From JACMJL01 sp963791805 (GTDB taxonomy: Bacteria > Bacillota > Clostridia > Clostridiales > Clostridiaceae), in assembly GCA_963791805.1 (NCBI GenBank), contig CAWBTU010000004.1, forward strand, positions 186,001-250,000: a stretch of 64,000 nucleotides of DNA, read 5' to 3'. The translations under genes were made by a program, and so were the position numbers. Shown one piece after another: positions 59,570-64,000 of the stretch. Below the pieces are notes generated by a model. The model did no database searches. It was not told where the DNA came from and saw nothing but the letters and a program-made list of their open reading frames with translations. Within the stretch, counting starts at the first letter, position 1. Every line of letters starts with the position of its first letter.

Positions 59570-60430
59570 TTAATGTATTGACCTTTTTTTATGCTTGCCA
59601 CCCATTACATCGGATACGTCTTGTATGGTAACAAATGCATTTTTATCTTTGTCGTTAATGATAGTCCTTAATTTTGCAACCTCTAATCGTGTCACAACGG
59701 AGTATATAATAGTTTTCTCATTTCTGGTGTATGACCCTCTACCGTCTAAATAGGTGACTGATCTTCCTAAACGTGCAGTAATGGCTTCTGCGATTTCATC
59801 TCCATTATTAGAAATAATAATGGCTGCTTTTGCTTCATCTAAGCCCTCTATAATAATATCTATCACTTTATATGCTATGAAATAGGCGATAAGGGAGTAC
59901 ATTGCCCTATCCCATCCGAATACCAATGCAGCACTACTTAAAATAAATATGTTAAAAAACATAACAATCTGTCCAACTGAAAATGAAGTACGCCTATTAA
60001 GGACAATAGCAACTATTTCAGTGCCGTCCAAGGATCCGCCATAACGTATAATCAGCCCTACTCCCACTCCTAAAATCATACCTCCAAAAACTGTTGCTAA
60101 TAAAATATCCTTAGTTAAACCTGGTATTGGGTGGAATACTGATACCCAAATGGATAAGGAAGTTATTGAAAATAGTGAAGATACCACGAAGGTTTTTCCA
60201 ATTTGCTTATATCCAAAGAATAAAAATGGTATATTTAATAGAAAAGTAAATATACCAAGTGGTTTTTTAGATATGTAACTTGAAATTATGGATATGCCTA
60301 CAACCCCTCCATCAATAATATTGTTTGGGATAAGAAATATTTCCAAGCCTATGGCAGCTAATATTGAACCAACAAAAAGAAAAAAATATTTTTCTGTTGT
60401 ATTCAATATTTTATACTGCTTTTTTTTCAT
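59570..60430 (-). CDS. YitT family membrane protein (DUF161/DUF2179)
   Basis: A 286-residue protein with about five or six membrane helices (about 12-195) and a C-terminal cytoplasmic DUF2179 domain (about 205-280: GDEIAEAITARLGRSVTYLDGRGSYTRNEKTIIYSVVTRLEV). The N-terminal AIGLEIFLIPNNIIDGGVVGISII motif is the family signature. YitT proteins are widespread in Bacillota and their role is unknown, possibly transport. AAGGAGGA gives a strong start. Monocistronic. Confidence 0.92.
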   Translation of the reverse strand: MKKKQYKILNTTEKYFFLFVGSILAAIGLEIFLIPNNIIDGGVVGISIISSYISKKPLGIFTFLLNIPFLFFGYKQIGKTFVVSSLFSITSLSIWVSVFHPIPGLTKDILLATVFGGMILGVGVGLIIRYGGSLDGTEIVAIVLNRRTSFSVGQIVMFFNIFILSSAALVFGWDRAMYSLIAYFIAYKVIDIIIEGLDEAKAAIIISNNGDEIAEAITARLGRSVTYLDGRGSYTRNEKTIIYSVVTRLEVAKLRTIINDKDKNAFVTIQDVSDVMGGKHKKRSIH

Positions 60431-60611
60431 TTATGATCCTCCTTCTATTATAATTTATTAATACTATATATATTTTTTTAATAATTACTCTTTGTTGTAA
60501 TATTATACAATTTCTTCATAACGAAATCAAATTGTTATTAATTTTTTAAATTATACCATTGTTTACGCCTCTAGTGGTTTTTATTAGCGAAGCGAATTGT
60601 TCTTTAATATA

Positions 60612-61787
60612 TTATGGTTGTAATTTCAAGAATAAAATGAGCGATCCAATCATAACACAAGTTGCTACTCCATATAGAATGCTCGGACTAAATGAATATA
60701 TAGCTGCTGCTGCAAGGGGAACAAGAACTCTGTAAACCGACTGCAAACTTTGATTTACACCTTGTAATTTTCCTTGACTACTTTCGTCTACACACTGGGA
60801 GAGTCGTCCGTTGTAAGATGGATCGAACAAGCCTTCACCTAGTGTTATACTCATAACCGCAGCAATAATAGTTACTTGCGACGAGATATGAATGCTAAGA
60901 ATTATTAGCGTAAGTCCCAGTGCTAGTCCGAATAGACCAACAATACCAATATTCCGCTCACTGAACCTTTTAAGAAGAAGCGGTAATAACACAGCTCGCG
61001 AAATAATATCGCAGGCCCCAATAAGAGTAAACAAACCACCGATAAGCGCAGGCCCCCAGGAGAAAATATCTTTTAAGAAGATGCTGAAATTGAATTGATA
61101 GATTTCGAGTCCCACATAGAAGAATCCTCCGACGATAATAAGGGCGCTGGCCTCTTTCATGGTGAAAATTTCTTTAAACTGACTGAAGATATTGAAGCTT
61201 TTTATGGAAAAATGGGTTGATCGTTTTTCAGGAGCCAGTGATTCTGGCAGAAAGAAATAGATACAAATAATGGACAGGAACATTATACCTGCAGTAACGA
61301 AAAAGGGTAGCGTAATTGAAATGGCGCCAAGGGGACCTCCCAGTGCAGGTCCTATCATGCATCCTATTCCCATGGCAGCACCTATATAGCTAAACCATTT
61401 TGTGCGCTCCTCGGGTTCTGTGCTATCAGCAATGTAAGCAAACAACGTACTGATATTGCCTGCTGTTAATCCATCAATTATGCGACCCAGAAATAGCACC
61501 CACAGCGCACCACCGATACCAAACAGAATATATCCTATAACAGATCCGAGTAAACTAATGATTAAAATCTTTTTTCTACCGTAGCGATCGCTTAATGCCC
61601 CAAATATTGGCGCTGCAAAAAAAGTGCAAGCCGCAAAAACTGATGCCAGTGCACTCATTCCTACAACTATTTGCGAAGCGGGCAAGTATTTGCCAAGTAA
61701 AAATGGCAATAGTGGGAACACCACCGTCATCCCGATTCCATTCATCAACACAATCCCTACAATAATCCACAAATAACTTTTACGCAT
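60612..61787 (-). CDS. MFS drug transporter, TetA/MdtG-like
   Basis: A 391-residue major facilitator with twelve membrane helices. The loop 2-3 motif GALSDRYGRKKILI and motif GRIIDGLTAGNIST are those of the TetA-like DHA1 drug exporters. The gene is visibly richer in G+C than its neighbours (GCGCCAAGGGGACC-like stretches), suggesting acquisition. It is preceded by a promoter with a GTTTCC-TA-GGAAAC palindrome and the MarR regulator is upstream on the same strand, so it is probably induced by its drug substrates. Substrate unknown. Confidence 0.9.
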   Translation of the reverse strand: MRKSYLWIIVGIVLMNGIGMTVVFPLLPFLLGKYLPASQIVVGMSALASVFAACTFFAAPIFGALSDRYGRKKILIISLLGSVIGYILFGIGGALWVLFLGRIIDGLTAGNISTLFAYIADSTEPEERTKWFSYIGAAMGIGCMIGPALGGPLGAISITLPFFVTAGIMFLSIICIYFFLPESLAPEKRSTHFSIKSFNIFSQFKEIFTMKEASALIIVGGFFYVGLEIYQFNFSIFLKDIFSWGPALIGGLFTLIGACDIISRAVLLPLLLKRFSERNIGIVGLFGLALGLTLIILSIHISSQVTIIAAVMSITLGEGLFDPSYNGRLSQCVDESSQGKLQGVNQSLQSVYRVLVPLAAAAIYSFSPSILYGVATCVMIGSLILFLKLQP

Positions 61788-61820
61788 TTAAAATTCCACC
61801 TCTCGAAAAAGAATAGTTAT

Positions 61821-61869
61821 GTTTCCTAGGAAACAAGATTATCTTATCACTTTATTGTTTCCGTGTCAA
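61821..61869 (-). promoter_or_regulatory. MFS promoter with MarR-type operator
   Basis: On the minus strand TTGACA (61864-61869), 17-base spacer, TAAGAT (61841-61846). The perfect palindrome GTTTCCTAGGAAAC (61821-61834) lies at the expected transcription start, and a further GTTTCC half-site (61858-61863) is in the spacer. It is a good binding site for the neighbouring MarR repressor. Confidence 0.75.
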
Positions 61870-61871
61870 CA

Positions 61872-61918
61872 ATAAAAAAAGACTCTATCATACGCTGATG
61901 TTCCAGCGTATGATAGAG
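61872..61918 (-). terminator. Terminator of marR
   Basis: CTCTATCATACGCTG and CAGCGTATGATAGAG form a 15-bp perfect stem and seven T follow on the minus strand. The T-run abuts the -35 box of the MFS promoter. Confidence 0.92.
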
Positions 61919-61950
61919 CTCCCTTTAGGCTACTATTTTGTACAATCCCA

Positions 61951-62436
61951 TTATTCAAAATCATTCTGATTTATTATATCTACACCTTGCTTCTTTATTT
62001 CTGCATCCAAATGCCTACTATACTTTTCTGCGAAGCTAAGCATGATATCATATTCTTCCTCGGTTACCTGCTCAAATACGACTTTATCCCGCTCTTGAAA
62101 TTCTTTGTGCAGATCCTCATGGACTTTGTTAATTGCTTTTCCTTGCGAAGTCAAGCGAAAATAGATTTCTTTCTTGTTATCTGGTTTCTGGTAGCTTTCG
62201 ATAATACCTTTTTTTATGAGCTTCTTAGTTAGTTTACTTATGGCACCCCTAGTAACATAAAAGGATTCCGCAAGTTTTGTCACGTTGGAATCTACATTTT
62301 CTCCAATGTATTCGATGCAATGTACTTCAGAAGACTTATAATCCTTAAAACTATCTTTCATCTTAACCTTATTAAGCGCACCCATCTTGTTTAATAATTC
62401 CCTGAAACCCATTATTACCTGTTCTTCTTTGTTCAT
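61951..62436 (-). CDS. MarR-family transcriptional regulator
   Basis: About 161 residues. The winged helix-turn-helix is SKVTKLAESFYVTRGAISKLTKKLIKKGIIESYQKPDNKKEIYFRLT (around 57-103) with flanking dimerisation helices. ATG at 62436 is chosen because GGAGG is 7 bases upstream; a longer frame starting 66 bases earlier has no such site. It probably represses the downstream MFS exporter through the GTTTCC palindrome. Between them lies a terminator, so the exporter has its own promoter. Confidence 0.9.
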   Translation of the reverse strand: MNKEEQVIMGFRELLNKMGALNKVKMKDSFKDYKSSEVHCIEYIGENVDSNVTKLAESFYVTRGAISKLTKKLIKKGIIESYQKPDNKKEIYFRLTSQGKAINKVHEDLHKEFQERDKVVFEQVTEEEYDIMLSFAEKYSRHLDAEIKKQGVDIINQNDFE

Positions 62437-62470
62437 GGCATGTCCTCCCACCCCTTGGTGTATTAACAAT

Positions 62471-62499
62471 ATTATATTAAACTTTTGTTTCTGTTGCAA
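62471..62499 (-). promoter_or_regulatory. Promoter of marR
   Basis: On the minus strand TTGCAA (62494-62499), 17-base spacer, TATAAT (62471-62476). The -35 overlaps a short palindrome TGTTGCAACA. Confidence 0.65.
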
Positions 62500-62691
62500 C
62501 AATGTTAAAGTAATTATTCTCCTTAAATAAAGGAATCATGAATCTCCAGTTGAATCCGTAAATCTTAATATTTTGACTCTCCTTTAAGGAATACTTCCCC
62601 ATATTCTAATTTCTTTCAGTTAATTATATATTTTTCTTTCCTACACTATAATTTTCACTCACAATTTGTTTTATATATATAATTCTCTGTA

Positions 62692-63867
62692 TTATACAGC
62701 AGCATATGCAGTCTTTAAAATCTCTAAGATTTCTTCCGCAGTTAAAGCTTTATATCCTCCTGCAAGTAGTACCGTTGAGTTTGCAATTAGTGGAAGCATT
62801 TCTTCTGTTGCACCAAGTTCCTTAATGCTGGTTACTATACCACACTCTTTTACAAAGCTTTCCATAGCAGCAATTCCTTCTAAAGCAACTGCTTCCTTTG
62901 TCTTACCAGCTTCATCTACACCCCATACTTGCATAGCAAAGCAAACAAACTTTTCCAAACTAAACTTATATATATATCGGTAATATGGAAGTGAAATTGC
63001 TGCCAGTCCCATACCGTGTGCACAATCTGTATATGCCCCAAGCTGATGTTCAATCATATGAACTTCCCAGTCTTGTGTTTTGCTTAATCCCATAATTGGA
63101 TTCATTGCAAGGGTAGAGCTCCACATTAAGTTACTTCTTGCTTCATAGTTATTAGGGTCTTTCACTGCAATTTTTGCACTATTAATGATAGAACGAAGAA
63201 GTCCTTCAATTAAATAATCACTAGTAACATCATCTTCACCTGAGAAATAAGCTTCCATTAAATGTGACATCATATCAAAAATCCCACTTACCATCTGATA
63301 TTCAGGTAATGTAAATGTATATTCCGGATTCAATATTGAAAATTTCGGATTCATATTTGATGGAAAAACACGTCCCATCTTAAGTTTCATATCCTCATTA
63401 GTAATAACTGATCCACCATTCATTTCGGAGCCTGTTCCTGCCAATGTAAGAATGGATGCAACTGGTACTATTTTATTATCTACAGGCTCAAAATTTAACC
63501 AGTAACGTGTCCATGCATCACCTTCACAATATGCAGATACTGAAATTGCCTTTGCACAATCAATTACTGAACCGCCACCAACAGCTAAAATCAAATCTAC
63601 ACTATTCTCATGTACAAGAGCAGCACCTTCCATGACTTTTTCATAAGTTGGGTTGGCCATGATTCCAGATAACTCCACAATATTTTTACCCTTTTCCTTT
63701 AAAATAGCTACAACTTGATCATAAAGTCCGCTTTTCCTAATAGCGCCTTTTCCATAAGCAAGCATAATGGTATCACCATAATTAGCAAGTTCATTGCTTA
63801 AGTTATCTAAAGCATTCTTTCCAAAATATATTGTTGTTGGATTCTCATAAGTAAAATCTAAATTCAT
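62692..63867 (-). CDS. Iron-containing alcohol dehydrogenase, butanol dehydrogenase type
   Basis: About 391 residues. The nucleotide-binding GGGS loop is AVGGGSVIDCAKAI, and the iron ligands fit FDMMSHLMEAYF and MIEHQLGAYTDCAHGMGLA (His residues); the beginning NLDFTYENPTTIYFGKNAL is typical of BdhA/YqhD-type enzymes that reduce butyraldehyde and other aldehydes with NAD(P)H. I chose ATG at 63867: GGAG lies 6 bases upstream and the length matches the family. The longer frame adds 12 Cys/Lys-rich residues not found in relatives. It is a single gene in this window. Confidence 0.92.
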   Translation of the reverse strand: MNLDFTYENPTTIYFGKNALDNLSNELANYGDTIMLAYGKGAIRKSGLYDQVVAILKEKGKNIVELSGIMANPTYEKVMEGAALVHENSVDLILAVGGGSVIDCAKAISVSAYCEGDAWTRYWLNFEPVDNKIVPVASILTLAGTGSEMNGGSVITNEDMKLKMGRVFPSNMNPKFSILNPEYTFTLPEYQMVSGIFDMMSHLMEAYFSGEDDVTSDYLIEGLLRSIINSAKIAVKDPNNYEARSNLMWSSTLAMNPIMGLSKTQDWEVHMIEHQLGAYTDCAHGMGLAAISLPYYRYIYKFSLEKFVCFAMQVWGVDEAGKTKEAVALEGIAAMESFVKECGIVTSIKELGATEEMLPLIANSTVLLAGGYKALTAEEILEILKTAYAAV

Positions 63868-64000
63868 TCTTTTCTCCATTCCTGCGCATTTTTTGCACAT
63901 CAATCAATTTTTTATTTTTGCAATTTCATTAATACAGTTAATGGTATTTAAGGTTTTAGAGAAATCAATATATTGTCTCTCTATTTTTACTCCTACTATT
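63868..64000. other. Window end without a recognised feature
   Basis: AT-rich sequence that should contain the promoter of the alcohol dehydrogenase; no coding frame or hairpin is convincing. Confidence 0.3.

Overview
The window is AT-rich (about 30% G+C by eye), with AGGAGG-type ribosome binding sites, frequent TTG/GTG starts, many intrinsic terminators and a dense set of Gram-positive RNA regulators (TPP riboswitch, T-box, ZTP riboswitch). Together with the gene content (DUF4317, short ThiC, TenI, CD3324 family, LD-transpeptidase, Vga/CplR-like ABC-F), this points to a chromosomal segment of a Clostridium-like member of the Bacillota. I see no rRNA, no canonical tRNA gene, no CRISPR array and no intact insertion sequence.

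Layout. 0-5.7 kb: the end of a DUF4317 gene, then a TPP-riboswitch-controlled thiamine operon thiS-thiF-thiG-thiH-thiC-tenI. 5.7-11 kb: a large AraC regulator, a MATE exporter and a secreted zinc lipase. 11-17.5 kb: an ECF sigma/anti-sigma operon with two membrane proteins, and an FtsX-type ABC exporter next to an OmpR-type two-component system, with three 11-bp-phased repeats in the exporter promoter.

17.6-24.3 kb: the most unusual part, which reads as an eroded RNA-repair island. It holds a slipin, a non-coding RNA whose core folds as a circularly permuted tRNA (the hallmark of YrlA-type bacterial Y RNAs), an rtcB reduced to its first ~60 codons plus what looks like its last three, two overlapping WYL-domain regulators transcribed divergently from an inverted-repeat promoter, and then the CCA-adding enzyme overlapping a RlaP-like nucleotidyltransferase. 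No Ro60/Rsr gene is in the window.

24.3-32 kb: an ABC-F antibiotic-resistance protein behind an attenuator whose terminator contains its own Shine-Dalgarno sequence, a CD3324-family gene behind a second leader-peptide/terminator module, gltX with a T-box, a divergent MreB-like protein and an L,D-transpeptidase. 32-44.8 kb: a NarL-type two-component system beside an MMPL transporter, a multi-PAS histidine kinase, DUF2786, LD-carboxypeptidase, a MerR-controlled aldo/keto reductase and a tRNA-dihydrouridine synthase. 45-50.7 kb: a zinc alcohol dehydrogenase and a TetR-controlled redox operon (membrane protein, CrtI-like flavoprotein, ferredoxin reductase).

50.7-64 kb: more decayed. A ZTP riboswitch precedes a frameshifted AICAR-formyltransferase gene; remnants of a YdeI-like gene, a Phd/YefM antitoxin, an Rpn-type nuclease and a SAM methyltransferase lie among intact genes (BNR-repeat membrane protein, chemotaxis receptor, a repeat-containing coiled-coil protein, phosphoesterase, YitT). 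A MarR/MFS efflux pair of visibly higher G+C looks acquired. The window ends with an iron-containing alcohol dehydrogenase.
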